A stretch of 37,094 bases of DNA from Mesorhizobium sp. M7A.F.Ca.US.008.03.1.1 (GCF_003997495.1 NZ_RZRU01000031.1:21704-58797); one strand, 5' to 3'. Positions 18,513 through 27,245 are shown, counted from the first letter of the stretch. Translations and numbers: made by a program. The notes: generated by a model from the letters alone, not told the origin.

Positions 18513-19754
18513 ATGACAGGCTTTGTCGACCGCCGGCGCGCGGCGCAACTGATGGACCGCGCCGGCATCGCGGCGCTGGTGCTGTGCGCGCCCGAGGCCT
18601 TCCACTATGCGACCGGGGCCTCGATCGGACCGGCGGGACTGTTCCGGCGCGCCGGCGCCGGCTTCGTCGTCATCCCGGCTAGCCAGGGCCTGCCGATCGG
18701 CGTCGTGGTAGCGGATTTCAATAACGGACAACTGCAACGGGCTCTGTCGGACGCCGTCATCCGCAGCCACCCGATCTGGATCGAAACCGCCACGTTTGAC
18801 GCCTCAAGGCCACAAGGGCTGGCGCAGCGCATACTGGCCGGCTTTGGCTCGTCCGGCTGGACATCTGCCGTTACCCGGCCCGCGACATTCGAACTCGCCA
18901 ATTCCGTCCATGAGCTGAAGCAGATCCTGACCGGGTTCGGTCTCGACCACGCAAGGATCGGCGTCGATCTCGACTTCGTCGCCGCCGCCGATTTCTCGGT
19001 CATGCAGGCGCTGCTGCCGGCCTGTACCATGGTCGACGGCTCGGCGGTGCTCGACAGGCTGCGGGCCATCAAGTCGCCGCGCGAGATCGACCTGCTGCAG
19101 CAAGGCATCATCCTGTCGGAGGCCGGGCTGGAGCGGCTGCAGGTCGATGCGATGGCCGGCATGCGTCAGGCCGATCTCATTGCCCTCTATCGGCAAGGCG
19201 TCGCCACGGCCGCGTCAGGCCTGTCCCATCCGGTCGCGACAGCCGAATATGTGACGCTCGGCGCCCGGGCCAAAAGCACCGATGCGAAAGCCATGCCGGG
19301 CGATCCGCTGAAGTGCGACATGGTCTGCACGGTCGGTGGCTACGCCTCCGACATGTCGCGCAACTTCACCTTCGGACCACCATCCGCCGAGCAGGCCGAA
19401 CTGCACGCGATCGCCGAGCGGGTCTTTGACGACGGGCTGGCGTCCCTTGTTCCAGGAACCACGCTCGCCCACGTGCATCGCGTCGCCACCGAAAGCCTAG
19501 CGCGGCAAGGGCTGCGCACCTACCGCCGCGGCCATTTCGGCCATGGCGTCGGCCAGTCGGTCTTCTCAGAGCAATGGCCGTTTATCGCTGCCGACAGCGA
19601 TGTCGTCATCGAAGCCGGCATGGTGCTGGCCTTCGAGATCCCGCTCTACATAGACGGTCTCGCCAGCTTCAATCTCGAGGACCAGTTCCTGATCACGCCG
19701 GACGGTCCCGTTGCCATGAACCGACTGCCGAGGCGGCTGGAGAGGATCGGTTAG
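18513..19754 (+). CDS. M24-family metallopeptidase (Xaa-Pro peptidase-like)
   Basis: This 413-residue cytosolic enzyme has the two-domain creatinase/aminopeptidase P layout: an N-terminal domain (1-180) and a C-terminal pita-bread domain (185-405). The five metal ligands of the family are all present: D269, D280 (D-x10-D), H344 in GHGVG, E375 in FEIPLY and E389 in NLEDQ. A dinuclear metal site and hydrolysis of an imido or amide bond next to proline-like nitrogen are therefore likely. Creatinase and ectoine-hydrolase type specificities cannot be excluded. The start at 18513 is chosen because GGAG lies six bases upstream; an ORF from 18462 has no such site. A palindromic repeat follows the stop codon. 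It converges on the amidase gene. Confidence 0.85.
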   Translation: MTGFVDRRRAAQLMDRAGIAALVLCAPEAFHYATGASIGPAGLFRRAGAGFVVIPASQGLPIGVVVADFNNGQLQRALSDAVIRSHPIWIETATFDASRPQGLAQRILAGFGSSGWTSAVTRPATFELANSVHELKQILTGFGLDHARIGVDLDFVAAADFSVMQALLPACTMVDGSAVLDRLRAIKSPREIDLLQQGIILSEAGLERLQVDAMAGMRQADLIALYRQGVATAASGLSHPVATAEYVTLGARAKSTDAKAMPGDPLKCDMVCTVGGYASDMSRNFTFGPPSAEQAELHAIAERVFDDGLASLVPGTTLAHVHRVATESLARQGLRTYRRGHFGHGVGQSVFSEQWPFIAADSDVVIEAGMVLAFEIPLYIDGLASFNLEDQFLITPDGPVAMNRLPRRLERIG

Positions 19755-19795
19755 CCGGCTTCAAGTCTGCTGGAGATTGACCGTAGCCTCTCTGC

Positions 19796-19857
19796 CTTCG
19801 TCATCCACGGGCGGAGCAGGAGCGAAGCTCCGTCGCGGAGACCCGAAGATGACGAAG
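19796..19857. repeat. MITE-like palindromic repeat, family A copy 1
   Basis: Perfect 10-base terminal inverted repeats CTTCGTCATC (19796-19805) and GATGACGAAG (19848-19857) bound a 62-base element. An inner hairpin GGAGC/GCTCC is also visible. A second copy with identical termini lies at 32791-32853, also just after a stop codon. It may act as a 3' stem-loop for the M24 gene. Confidence 0.7.
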
Positions 19858-19908
19858 CGATCGGCGATTCGGCCAATCTCGAAGCCGTGCGCACACCGTG
19901 CCGAGCAA

Positions 19909-21345
19909 TTATGCACTCACCGGCGGCCGCCTCCCCTTCCACGGCATCTCCTGCTCCAGCTGCGCCGACGCGGCCAGCACCGTTGCCTCGTCGCCGTAGC
20001 GGCCGACGAGCTGCACGCCGATCGGGACGCCGCCTTTCGACCAGCCGAGCGGCAGCGAGATCGCCGGCTGGCCGGAGATGTTGAAGGGGAAGGCAAACAC
20101 CGAGTCCGCCCATTTGGCGTTGTAGCGGTCGATATCCGTCTCCGACATGTCGTAATAGCCGAACGGGCGCGGCAGCTGGGTCAGCGTCGGGGTTATGAAG
20201 AGATCGTAGGCGCCGAGGTCGCCGACGATGTCGCGGCCGACCTGCCTGAGCTGCTCGACATCGGAGATGTGCCTGGTACCGCTGGTCGAACGGCCACGCT
20301 CGATGATCGCAAAGGTCACCGCCTCCACGTCGTTTGGCGTCACCGGCCGGCCGATGACGGTTTCAAGGTAGTCGAAGGTCGCCGCCGTCTGCACGCAGGT
20401 CATGTTGGTGTAGGTCTTCCACACAGCATCGGCGTCGAGCGGCATGTCATGCTCCTCGACATGGTGGCCGAGGCGCTCGAGTGCCGCCACGGTCGCCAGC
20501 ACCGCCGCCTTCACCTCCGGATCGATCGCGGTGCCGTTGGGCGGCGTGACGGAAAAGCCGATGCGCAGCTTCTTCGGCGCCCGTGCCGAGAGATCGAGCC
20601 AGGAACCGTCCGGCACCGGCGGGGTATAGGGGTCGCCCGGCAGCGCGCCGGCCACCGCATCGAGGTAGGCCGCCGTGTCGCGCACGGTGCGCGAGCAGCA
20701 CAGGAAATAAGCGCCGCCATACCAATAGTCGCCGAACGGCGCGAGGCTGACGCGGCCGCGCGACGGTTTCAGCCCGACGATACCACAGCAGGAGGCCGGG
20801 ATGCGGATCGAGCCGGCGCCATCGCTGGCCTCGGCGATCGGCACCATGCGCGAAGCGATCGCCGCGGCCGCACCGCCGCTGGATCCGCCGGGCGTGATGC
20901 CTTCCTTCCACGGGTTCTTGGTCACACCATAGAGTTTTGGTTCCGTGGTGATCGACCAGCCATTCTCCGGCGCGTTCGACTTGCCGACCAGCACCAGCCC
21001 GGCCGCCTTCATGCGGCGAACCACTTCGGTGTCGAAGTCGGCGACGACGTCCTTGAGGTAGAAGGAAGAATTGGTGTTCGGCGCCCCGGTCCAGGACGAG
21101 GCCAGCTCCTTGAGCAGGAACGGCACGCCGGCGAAGGGCGCTGATGTGTCGACCGTCTGCGCCTGGGCGCGCGCCATGTCGTAGAGGCGGTGGATGACCG
21201 CATTGAGCGCCGGGTTGAGCCGCTCGACCAGCGTGACCGCCGCCTCGACCAGTTCAGCCGGCTTAACATCGCCCCGCTTCACCAGTGCCGCGAGGTCGAG
21301 TGCGTCGGACTCGGCATAGGTTTTCAGCAGACTGTCGGTGACCAT
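19909..21345 (-). CDS. Amidase-signature family amidase
   Basis: This 478-residue enzyme is predicted to hydrolyse a C-N amide bond. The Ser-cisSer-Lys triad of the amidase signature family is intact: K79 in FLLKE, S155 in GGSSGG and S179 in DGAGSIRIPA. The 24-residue spacing from cis-Ser to nucleophile equals that in fatty acid amide hydrolase. The N-terminal helical part (LAALVKRGDVKPAELVEAAV) and the loop PFAGVPFLLKE are standard. The length is usual for the family. No targeting signal is seen. The substrate is unknown; in this setting it may release ammonia or an amine from the compound that the ABC system imports. It starts with ATG at 21345, and the next gene upstream on the same strand is separated by a repeat element. 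Confidence 0.88.
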   Translation of the reverse strand: MVTDSLLKTYAESDALDLAALVKRGDVKPAELVEAAVTLVERLNPALNAVIHRLYDMARAQAQTVDTSAPFAGVPFLLKELASSWTGAPNTNSSFYLKDVVADFDTEVVRRMKAAGLVLVGKSNAPENGWSITTEPKLYGVTKNPWKEGITPGGSSGGAAAAIASRMVPIAEASDGAGSIRIPASCCGIVGLKPSRGRVSLAPFGDYWYGGAYFLCCSRTVRDTAAYLDAVAGALPGDPYTPPVPDGSWLDLSARAPKKLRIGFSVTPPNGTAIDPEVKAAVLATVAALERLGHHVEEHDMPLDADAVWKTYTNMTCVQTAATFDYLETVIGRPVTPNDVEAVTFAIIERGRSTSGTRHISDVEQLRQVGRDIVGDLGAYDLFITPTLTQLPRPFGYYDMSETDIDRYNAKWADSVFAFPFNISGQPAISLPLGWSKGGVPIGVQLVGRYGDEATVLAASAQLEQEMPWKGRRPPVSA

Positions 21346-21408
21346 GTTTCTCTCATCCTCAGCCGATGGCTTTGTGTTGATGCCCGCCGATAGCCACGTT
21401 CGGGCAGC

Positions 21409-21539
21409 GGCCCCCTCACCCAGCCTCCGCTTCGCTCGGCTGACCTCTCCCCGAGGGGAGAGGAGATTATCGATGCCGGCGCCAGTCTCTTCTCCCCACC
21501 GGGGAGAAGGTGGCCGCGAAGCGGCCGGATGAGGGGGCC
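21409..21539. repeat. Intergenic element with 10-bp terminal inverted repeats
   Basis: GGCCCCCTCA (21409-21418) and TGAGGGGGCC (21530-21539) are perfect terminal inverted repeats of a 131-base element between the oxidoreductase and amidase genes. Inside are hairpins CTCTCCCC/GGGGAGAG (about 21445-21462), TTCTCCCC/GGGGAGAA (about 21490-21508) and GGCCGC/GCGGCC (about 21512-21526). It is a REP or RIME-like mosaic element without coding capacity. Confidence 0.7.
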
Positions 21540-21551
21540 AGCTGGATTGCC

Positions 21552-22649
21552 TCAGGCCAGGTCGATGGTCCGGCCCAGCGCGATGCTCTGTTCGGCGGCC
21601 AGCACGATGCGCAGGCTGTTGACCGCCGCATCCATCTGCTCGGTGAGGTCGAGATCCTCGCGGATGGCGCGCAGGAAGAAGGCTTGCTCGCGGTCGCAGA
21701 GTTCCTGGTGGCCGGGCTCGTCCTCCATGCTGACGATCTCGTCGGGTTTGGAGAAATTCTTGTCGCTGTCGACAGCGGCATAATGGATTTTCAGAGCATC
21801 GGTCTTGGTGTGGCGGTCGATGTCGGCGGAGCTCGAAACCTCTGCCGGCTCGGCAGCGCTGCTCGCCTGCTGGCCGGCGACGATCGACACCGCGCCCTTG
21901 GGGCCGACGACGTCCTTCACGAAATAGGCCGTCTCGCTCATCATCGGCCCCCAGCCCGCCTCGTACCAGCCGACCGAGCCGTCATCGAAGGTGACGTGCA
22001 GGTGGCCGTAATTCTGCTTGTCGGCTTCCGCCCAGAGCTTGGCGCCGATGCCGTGCACCCGCACCGGCTTGGCGCCGGTGAGCTGGCACATGACGTCGAC
22101 ATAATGGACGCCGCAATCGACGATCGGGATCAGCGAATCGATCAGGTTCTTGTGCCAGTGCCAGGCGCTGCCGCTGCTCTGCTGGTTGAGGTTGAGCCGC
22201 ATCACCAGCGGCTTGCCGAGCGTCTTGCCGACTTCGATGAATTTGATCCATGACGGGTGGACGCGCAGGATATAACCGAGCACCAGCTTGCGGTTCCTGG
22301 CCCGCGCCGCCGCGACCACCTGCTCGGCGTCCTCATTGTTGGTGGCCAGCGGCTTTTCCATGAACACATGGCAGTTGGCGGCGATTGCCTTCAGCGCGTA
22401 TTCAGCGTGGGTATTCGGCCAGCTGTTGATCGAGACGGCGTCCGGTTTTGTTTCCTGCAGCGCCTGGTCGAAATCCTCGTAGAGTGGGTAGCCGGCTAAT
22501 TCAGCCGGGATTTTCGTGTTGCTCTTGATCGAGCGGCTCATGATGCCGACGATCTCGAAACCGTCGAGCCGGTGATAGGCGCTCGCATGCGAAGCACCCA
22601 TATTGCCGAGACCCACGACCAGAACTTTTACCTTGTCGGACACCGCCAT
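21552..22649 (-). CDS. Gfo/Idh/MocA-family oxidoreductase
   Basis: This 365-residue NAD(P)-dependent dehydrogenase has an N-terminal Rossmann fold with GLGNMG (13-18) and the family fingerprint EKP (98-100, in FMEKPLATN), whose Lys acts in catalysis. In the second domain D178 and H182 (DCGVHYVD) fit the usual catalytic Asp-x3-His pair. Family members oxidise or reduce sugars, inositols or imino compounds; the substrate here cannot be named. The ATG at 22649 directly abuts GGGAG, so the GTG two codons later (22643) has the better-spaced ribosome site and may be the real start. The 3' end adjoins the 131-base repeat element upstream of the amidase. Confidence 0.88.
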   Translation of the reverse strand: MAVSDKVKVLVVGLGNMGASHASAYHRLDGFEIVGIMSRSIKSNTKIPAELAGYPLYEDFDQALQETKPDAVSINSWPNTHAEYALKAIAANCHVFMEKPLATNNEDAEQVVAAARARNRKLVLGYILRVHPSWIKFIEVGKTLGKPLVMRLNLNQQSSGSAWHWHKNLIDSLIPIVDCGVHYVDVMCQLTGAKPVRVHGIGAKLWAEADKQNYGHLHVTFDDGSVGWYEAGWGPMMSETAYFVKDVVGPKGAVSIVAGQQASSAAEPAEVSSSADIDRHTKTDALKIHYAAVDSDKNFSKPDEIVSMEDEPGHQELCDREQAFFLRAIREDLDLTEQMDAAVNSLRIVLAAEQSIALGRTIDLA

Positions 22650-22744
22650 CTCCCAGTTCTTGATTGAATTGTTCGCGACCGGTCGCCACTCGTATGTCTA
22701 TCCGGGACAACCATCTCAGGTCAGCGCCGTCGCTCGTTGCCCGG

Positions 22745-22950
22745 CCCTTTCCTCTCCCCCGTCGAACGGGGGAGAGGTGTCGAGCGAAGCTCGACGGAGT
22801 GGGGGTCGACCGTCGCCGCCGCCTGAGGTTTTTTGCTCGTCAGATTGTGCCTGTCTTGCGGCGACTGCGTGTTTGGCTAACGCCTTCCCCCACTCCGTCG
22901 CCGCTTCGCGGCGCCACCTCTCCCGCCTCCGGAGGGAGAGGAAAGGAGCC
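22745..22950. repeat. RIME-like mosaic repeat, family B copy 1
   Basis: A composite of two facing palindromic units. The left unit has CCTCTCCCCC (22751-22760) paired with GGGGGAGAGG (22768-22777), then TCGAGC/GCTCGA (22780-22785 and 22789-22794) and GGAGTGGGGG. The right unit (about 22885-22950) carries CCCCACTCCGTCG, a GCCGC/GCGGC hairpin and CTCTCCC/GGGAGAG in the opposite order. The same architecture recurs at 29181-29330 and 36664-36900. It resembles rhizobial intergenic mosaic elements. It fills the gap between the oxidoreductase and the binding-protein genes. Confidence 0.7.
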
Positions 22951-22988
22951 AAGGCAGGGCAATGCGACATGACCTCGTTTGCTCAGCC

Positions 22989-24152
22989 CTACTTGATCGC
23001 CGAATCGAACAGATGCGCCTTGATCTTCTCGACATCGAGCGCGGCAAAGCCTTCCGACAGTTTGACGCCGTCGGCATCGGCCTTGACCTTGGCCTTGTCG
23101 AAATCATTGGCCGGGCCGATCAGCTCGTTGGTGCAGACATCCTCGGCCTTCACCGGAGCGGTGATCTGGCCGATCTTGTGGATCTCGTCGAAGAAGCCCT
23201 GCCAGCTCGCCATGTCGTGCGAGCCCCAGCCGCCGCGCTTGTCCATGTCGCCGCGGAAAACGTTGATCTGCTGCAGGATCGATGTGGTGCCGAGCTCGGG
23301 TCCCAGATTCTTGGCCAGCGTCGGGAACTGCTCGAACACCGCTTCGACGGCCGCGCGGGGATTTTGGTAGCCGAATTCGAGGCCCATCGCCCAGCCGCGC
23401 AGATACTTTTCCAGGAACGCCTTGCGGTCGGCATCCTCGAGATCGGCTGCACGCACGACGAAAGTGTTGGCCGGCAGCTTCGAGTTCTGCACGCCGAGCC
23501 AGTATTCGAAGTCGAGCCCCTTGGCGATCCATTCGGCGCGCAGGCCTTCCCACGACAGGGCAGCGTCGCCCTGGCCGCCGGCGAGCGCCGTGCCCCAGGT
23601 CGGCCAGCCGGCCTCGACATACTTCACCTTCTTGATGTCGACGCCTTGCGCGGCCAGCAGCGGGTCGGTAATCGACTGCCAGGCAGCCGAGCCGAGCAGG
23701 ATGGTCTTGCCTTCCAGCTTCTTCAGATCGTTCGATCCCTCGCCCTTGCGGAAGGCGATGCTGAACGTGTCGCGGGCGCCCATGTGGAACACAGACTTCA
23801 GCTTCATGCCGTTCTGGATGGCGAAGGAGAACACGCCGGGCGAGGGGAAGCCCATATCGGCCTGGCCGACATCGACGAACTTCACCGTCGCGGTGCCGTC
23901 CGACGGTCCCGGCTGCATGTCGGTGTCCAGCCCATCGAAATAGCCGGCCTTCTTGGCCGCCCAGTAGGGATAGTCGTCGAGCACTTCGAGCGTGCCGCGC
24001 GGCGAAATCCAGGTGAACTTTCCGTAAGCCTCGGCGCTGGCCTTGAGGCCGGTGGCACCGAGCGCCGTGGCCGTCACCAGCCCGGCGCCGGTGACCTGCA
24101 GGAAATAGCGGCGGCTGATCCCCGCCGGGTTGATCGAGTTCTCTTTGGTCAT
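22989..24152 (-). CDS. ABC transporter substrate-binding protein (NitT/TauT type), Tat-exported
   Basis: This 387-residue periplasmic binding protein captures the solute for the ABC importer encoded just upstream. The N-terminus has a twin-arginine signal, S-R-R-Y-F-L (13-18), then a hydrophobic stretch and likely cleavage after ASA (38-40). The mature part has the NMT1/SsuA-like layout: strand WISPRG, YPYWAAKKAGYFDG helix-loop, VDVGQADMGF, and a hinge region. Tat export implies folding, or cofactor or ligand binding, before export, which is not unusual for rhizobial members. AGGGGA precedes the ATG. It is third in the order ATPase, permease, binding protein, 123 bases after the permease. The ligand is unknown; the family takes nitrate, sulfonates, pyrimidine precursors and similar small compounds. 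Confidence 0.88.
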   Translation of the reverse strand: MTKENSINPAGISRRYFLQVTGAGLVTATALGATGLKASAEAYGKFTWISPRGTLEVLDDYPYWAAKKAGYFDGLDTDMQPGPSDGTATVKFVDVGQADMGFPSPGVFSFAIQNGMKLKSVFHMGARDTFSIAFRKGEGSNDLKKLEGKTILLGSAAWQSITDPLLAAQGVDIKKVKYVEAGWPTWGTALAGGQGDAALSWEGLRAEWIAKGLDFEYWLGVQNSKLPANTFVVRAADLEDADRKAFLEKYLRGWAMGLEFGYQNPRAAVEAVFEQFPTLAKNLGPELGTTSILQQINVFRGDMDKRGGWGSHDMASWQGFFDEIHKIGQITAPVKAEDVCTNELIGPANDFDKAKVKADADGVKLSEGFAALDVEKIKAHLFDSAIK

Positions 24153-24188
24153 GGCATTCCCCTTTTTTGTTTGATGTCAGTCTCTTGC

Positions 24189-24205
24189 CGCCCGCCTCCC
24201 GGGCG
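24189..24205. other. GC-rich hairpin between permease and binding-protein genes
   Basis: CGCCCG (24189-24194) and CGGGCG (24200-24205) form a 6-base stem with a 5-base loop. No T-run follows, so it is more likely an mRNA processing or stabilising structure than a full terminator, perhaps uncoupling expression of the binding protein. Confidence 0.4.
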
Positions 24206-24228
24206 CCGTCTTACCCTTGTTATTTTGT

Positions 24229-24273
24229 GCATGCCGTTATCCCAAAACCGCTGCACACTTTTGGGCGACATGC
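24229..24273. repeat. Short palindromic intergenic repeat, rhizobial type
   Basis: A 45-base near-palindrome starts GCATGCCG and ends CGACATGC. Inside is a perfect 7-base stem CCCAAAA (24241-24247) with TTTTGGG (24259-24265). The form matches, from memory, a repeat seen often between genes of Mesorhizobium and related genera. It sits right after the permease stop codon. Confidence 0.55.
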
Positions 24274-24275
24274 TC

Positions 24276-25136
24276 TCAAGCCTCCCAGCTCGCCCATTTC
24301 TTGCCGATCAGGAAGAACAGCACGTAGATCAGGATGCCGAGCGTCGACAGGATCAGCACCACAGCGAAGAACTGCGGCATCTGGATCATGGACGAATAGG
24401 TGGTCAGCCGGTTGCCGAGGCCGAAACCACCGCCGACCATCTCGGCGCCGACCGCGGTCAACAGGCCGAAGATGGCGCCGATCATCAGCCCGACCAGGAT
24501 CATCGGTAGCGCCATCGGCGCGCGGATCTTCCAGAAGATCTGCAAGGTGCTGGCGCCATAGGAGCGCGCCAGCGCGATCTTGGCGCTGTCGACGCGGCGG
24601 AAACCGGTGGCGGCGTTGATCATCACCATCGGCCCGGCAGCCAGCGCCACCGCGATGATGCGCGGCGTGTAGCCGAAGCCGAAGCGCAGGATCAAAAGCG
24701 GCACCAGCGCCAGCATCGGCGTGGTGACCAAAAGCAGGATATAGGGCGCGACGATCTTCTCGGCGAACGGGAACTGGGTGATGACGGCGGCCAACACCAG
24801 GCCGACGATGGCGCCGATGGTGAAGCCGGACACCAGCTCGACCAGCGTGTAGCCGAGATGCGGCGCGATCAGCGGAAACTCGTCGAACAGCGCATAGGCG
24901 ATCGAGCTCGGCGGCGGCATGATGTAAAGCGGCACATGAAACAGCCGCAGCGCCAGTTCGATGCTGCCGATGATGATCACCGCCACGGCAAGAATGGCCG
25001 CCACCTCCTTGCCCGATTTGATGCCGGGGCCGCTGGCGAAGGCCGACAGATTGGTCAGGCTGACCTCGTGGCCGTCACCCGACTTGGCACCCGACTTGGA
25101 CTTCGAGAATTCGGGAATGGCGTCGCCTCCGCTCAC
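24276..25136 (-). CDS. ABC transporter permease (NitT/TauT type)
   Basis: This 286-residue inner-membrane protein forms the translocation channel. About six hydrophobic helices are visible, starting with VAAILAVAVIIIGSIELAL and including FTIGAIVGLVLAAVI and VVLILSTLGILIYVLFFLI. The cytoplasmic coupling loop (EAA-like) is seen as ALARSYGASTLQIFWKIRAP. The start is taken as GTG at 25136, whose GTGA overlaps the TGA of the ATPase gene, giving translational coupling. The long reading frame continuing to 25790 is only the shadow of the ATPase gene. A Lys/Ser-rich N-terminal tail of some 40 residues precedes the first helix. It pairs with the adjacent ATPase and binding protein. Confidence 0.88.
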   Translation of the reverse strand: MSGGDAIPEFSKSKSGAKSGDGHEVSLTNLSAFASGPGIKSGKEVAAILAVAVIIIGSIELALRLFHVPLYIMPPPSSIAYALFDEFPLIAPHLGYTLVELVSGFTIGAIVGLVLAAVITQFPFAEKIVAPYILLLVTTPMLALVPLLILRFGFGYTPRIIAVALAAGPMVMINAATGFRRVDSAKIALARSYGASTLQIFWKIRAPMALPMILVGLMIGAIFGLLTAVGAEMVGGGFGLGNRLTTYSSMIQMPQFFAVVLILSTLGILIYVLFFLIGKKWASWEA

Positions 25137-25960
25137 GGCCTGATCCTCACGATCTCGGCGCTCGGGCGCTCCGGGGCTTTTGGCCGCGTGCGTTCGCCGA
25201 CAATGTCCATCTTGATCCGGTTGGTGAGGTCGAAGACCTCTTTCGTCGCCATGATCTCCAGCGAGCGCGGCCGGGGAAACGGCACGCGATACTCCTTGGC
25301 GACACGGCCCGGCCGGGCGCTCAGCACCACCACCCGGTCGGAGAGGAAGATCGCCTCCTCGATGCTGTGCGTGATGAAGACGATGGTTGTCTTGGTGTCG
25401 AGCCAGATCTCCTCGACCAGCCGGTTCATCTCCTCGCGGGTGAAACTGTCGAGCGCGCCGAACGGCTCGTCCATCAGCAGCACCGAGGGCTTCAACGCCA
25501 GCGCCCGCACGATCGCCGCGCGCTGCTGCATGCCGCCCGACAGCTCGCGCGGAAACTTGCCGCCGAAGCCGTCGAGCCCGACCCGGTTGAGCAGATGCGC
25601 GATCCACGCCCGGTCCGGTTTCTCGCCCTTGATCTCGAAAGGAAAGCGGATGTTGGCGTCGAGATTGCGCCACGGCAGGAGATTCGCTTCCTGGAAGACG
25701 ATGCCGATATCGGGATGCGGACCGGTGATGGCCTTGCCGTCGAGCCGGATCTCGCCGCTGGTCAGGCTGTGCAGGCCCGACATCGACCACAAGAGCGTGG
25801 TCTTGCCGCAGCCGGAAGGGCCGACGATCGAGACGATTTCATTGGCGCTGACATCGAGGCTGCAGCGGTCCAGCGCCAGCAGGTCGCCGGAGGCCGTGTG
25901 ATAGATCTTGGTCGCTGCCTGCACGCCAAGCTTCGGCTTTTTTGCATCGCCCGTGTTCAT
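25133..25960 (-). CDS. ABC transporter ATP-binding protein (NitT/TauT type)
   Basis: This 275-residue ATPase powers the importer. All nucleotide-binding motifs are intact: Walker A GPSGCGKTT (47-55), Q-loop Q89 in FQEANLLPW, signature LSGGMQQR (139-146), Walker B LLMDEP with E164, D-loop ALD and H-loop H197. The sequence is of the SsuB/TauB/NrtD subgroup. The C-terminal tail (about 240-275) is Arg/Pro/Glu-rich. It is the first gene of the transporter operon, with the next gene overlapping by four bases. It is divergent from the RpiR regulator gene, whose product may control it. The ATG is preceded by a G-rich ribosome site. Confidence 0.92.
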   Translation of the reverse strand: MNTGDAKKPKLGVQAATKIYHTASGDLLALDRCSLDVSANEIVSIVGPSGCGKTTLLWSMSGLHSLTSGEIRLDGKAITGPHPDIGIVFQEANLLPWRNLDANIRFPFEIKGEKPDRAWIAHLLNRVGLDGFGGKFPRELSGGMQQRAAIVRALALKPSVLLMDEPFGALDSFTREEMNRLVEEIWLDTKTTIVFITHSIEEAIFLSDRVVVLSARPGRVAKEYRVPFPRPRSLEIMATKEVFDLTNRIKMDIVGERTRPKAPERPSAEIVRIRP

Positions 25961-26297
25961 CTGCCCCCCGGGAAGATTGTGCGATGATCCATTGGCTCAT
26001 CCCCAGCGAAAATCAGTCTGTAACTATCCTACTTTCCTGTCAAGCACCGACGATGATAACTGTATCACGAAAATCGAGTGATATACCTATCTGCTTGTTT
26101 TGATGTTGTTTTTGCGACCTTGAAATGCATGTTGCTTTCCTACATACTTCTGGACTGACACGGGCCGGAGAGGAACGGAGGAAGGTGAGCTTTCCCCAAC
26201 GACACGCTGCGGTTGCGATGCGGCCGGGCACGTGGAGCCAGGACGTGCAAACATGCTAAGACGACAGCCTCGCAACCCAGGGAAAGACCAGGACCCC
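25961..26297. promoter_or_regulatory. Divergent ABC/rpiR regulatory region
   Basis: This 337-base gap is AT-rich in its middle and holds the promoters of the transporter operon and the regulator. Two candidate sites are visible. TATCAC (26063-26068) and GTGATA (26078-26083) form a perfect inverted repeat with a 9-base spacer. The motif GAAAT-N4-GTTGCTTT-N2-TACA at 26122-26144 is repeated upstream of ridA at 31126-31148. No gene is convincing here, although upstream GTG/ATG codons (26232, 26253) could extend the regulator. Confidence 0.6.
26122..26144 (+). promoter_or_regulatory. Candidate operator shared with the ridA region
   Basis: GAAAT (26122-26126), GTTGCTTT (26131-26138) and TACA (26141-26144) match the site at 31126-31148 with the same spacing; 18 of 23 positions are identical. 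The imperfect arm TTGTTTTTGCGAC (26106-26118) may be a degenerate second half. RpiR binding is an inference. Confidence 0.45.
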
Positions 26298-27242
26298 ATG
26301 ACCGAAGCTGGCAGCCAGGACGAGCCTGTTCCAGGCCCCGATACCGAGGGGCGCGACCCTGTCCGACGCATCCCCGACATCATCTCGCTGGTCAAGGATT
26401 CCTACAGCGAATTGCGTCCGGCCGAACGCCGTGTCGCCGATGTCGTGCTCGACGACGTCAAATACGCCGTGGACGCTTCCAACGCCGCCCTTGCCCAGCG
26501 CGCCGGCGTCAGCGAACCGACGGTGACCCGGTTCTGCCGCGCCATAGGCTGCGAGGGCGTGCGCGACTTCAAGCTCAAGCTGGCGCAGAGCCTCGTCGTC
26601 GGTGCGCTCTATCTGGCCAAGTCGCCTTCCGTCAGCAATGACAATGGCATGCCGTTCTGGAACGCTGTGTTCGGCGAGGCGCGCCGGGCGCTGCAGGAGG
26701 CCGAGCGGCAGCTCGACCCGGCGCAGCTGCAGAAAGCCGCCGAGCTGATCGCCAAGGCGCGCCAGGTCACGGTCTTCGGCCTCGGCGGCAGCTCCTCGGC
26801 GCTGGCGCAGGAAACCCAATACCGGCTGTTCCGCTACGGCATCACCGTCAGCGCCCAATGCGACCCCTATCTGATGCGCATGACCGCCTCGACGCTCAAG
26901 CCCGGCGATCTGGTGATCGCCATTTCGGCGACGGGACGCACCCGCGAGGTGATCGAGGCCGTCGAGCTCGCCAAGCATTACCGCGCCAATGCCATCGCCG
27001 TGACCGCGCCCGACACCGAGCTCGCCCGCGCCTGCGACGTCAGGCTGACGGTGGCGGTGCCCGAATACCCCGACACGCTGAAGCCGACGGCGTCGCGCTT
27101 TGCCTTCCTCGCGGTAATCGACCTTCTGGCGGTGGCCTCGGCCTACAAGCTCGACGGCTCGGCCCGCGAGACCGTGCGCCGCATCAAATACAACGCCCAG
27201 ATCCACCGCACCGGCAAGGAGATGGAGCCGCTCGGGGATTAG
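26298..27242 (+). CDS. MurR/RpiR-family transcriptional regulator
   Basis: This 314-residue regulator has an N-terminal RpiR-type helix-turn-helix (about 25-100, with LRPAERRVADVVL, SNAALAQRAGVSEPTVTRFC and CEGVRDFKLKLAQ) and a C-terminal SIS domain (about 155-285) with VFGLGGSSS and the sugar-phosphate-like loop ISATGRTREVIEA. SIS domains usually bind phosphosugars, but RpiR members near non-sugar catabolic genes are known in rhizobia. The start at 26298 has AGGA upstream; ATG 26253 and GTG 26232 are in-frame alternatives. It is divergent from the ABC operon and upstream of the monooxygenase gene, so it is the likely local regulator, acting through the motif shared by two intergenic regions. 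Confidence 0.88.
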   Translation: MTEAGSQDEPVPGPDTEGRDPVRRIPDIISLVKDSYSELRPAERRVADVVLDDVKYAVDASNAALAQRAGVSEPTVTRFCRAIGCEGVRDFKLKLAQSLVVGALYLAKSPSVSNDNGMPFWNAVFGEARRALQEAERQLDPAQLQKAAELIAKARQVTVFGLGGSSSALAQETQYRLFRYGITVSAQCDPYLMRMTASTLKPGDLVIAISATGRTREVIEAVELAKHYRANAIAVTAPDTELARACDVRLTVAVPEYPDTLKPTASRFAFLAVIDLLAVASAYKLDGSARETVRRIKYNAQIHRTGKEMEPLGD

Positions 27243-27245
27243 CTC

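Noticed and set aside
24189..24205. Intrinsic terminator between permease and binding-protein genes
   Set aside because: The stem is not followed by a T-run on the minus strand, so a terminator call is not supported.
24276..25790. 504-codon frame for the permease
   Set aside because: The upstream part is the shadow of the ATPase gene; GTG at 25136 overlapping the ATPase stop is the sensible start.
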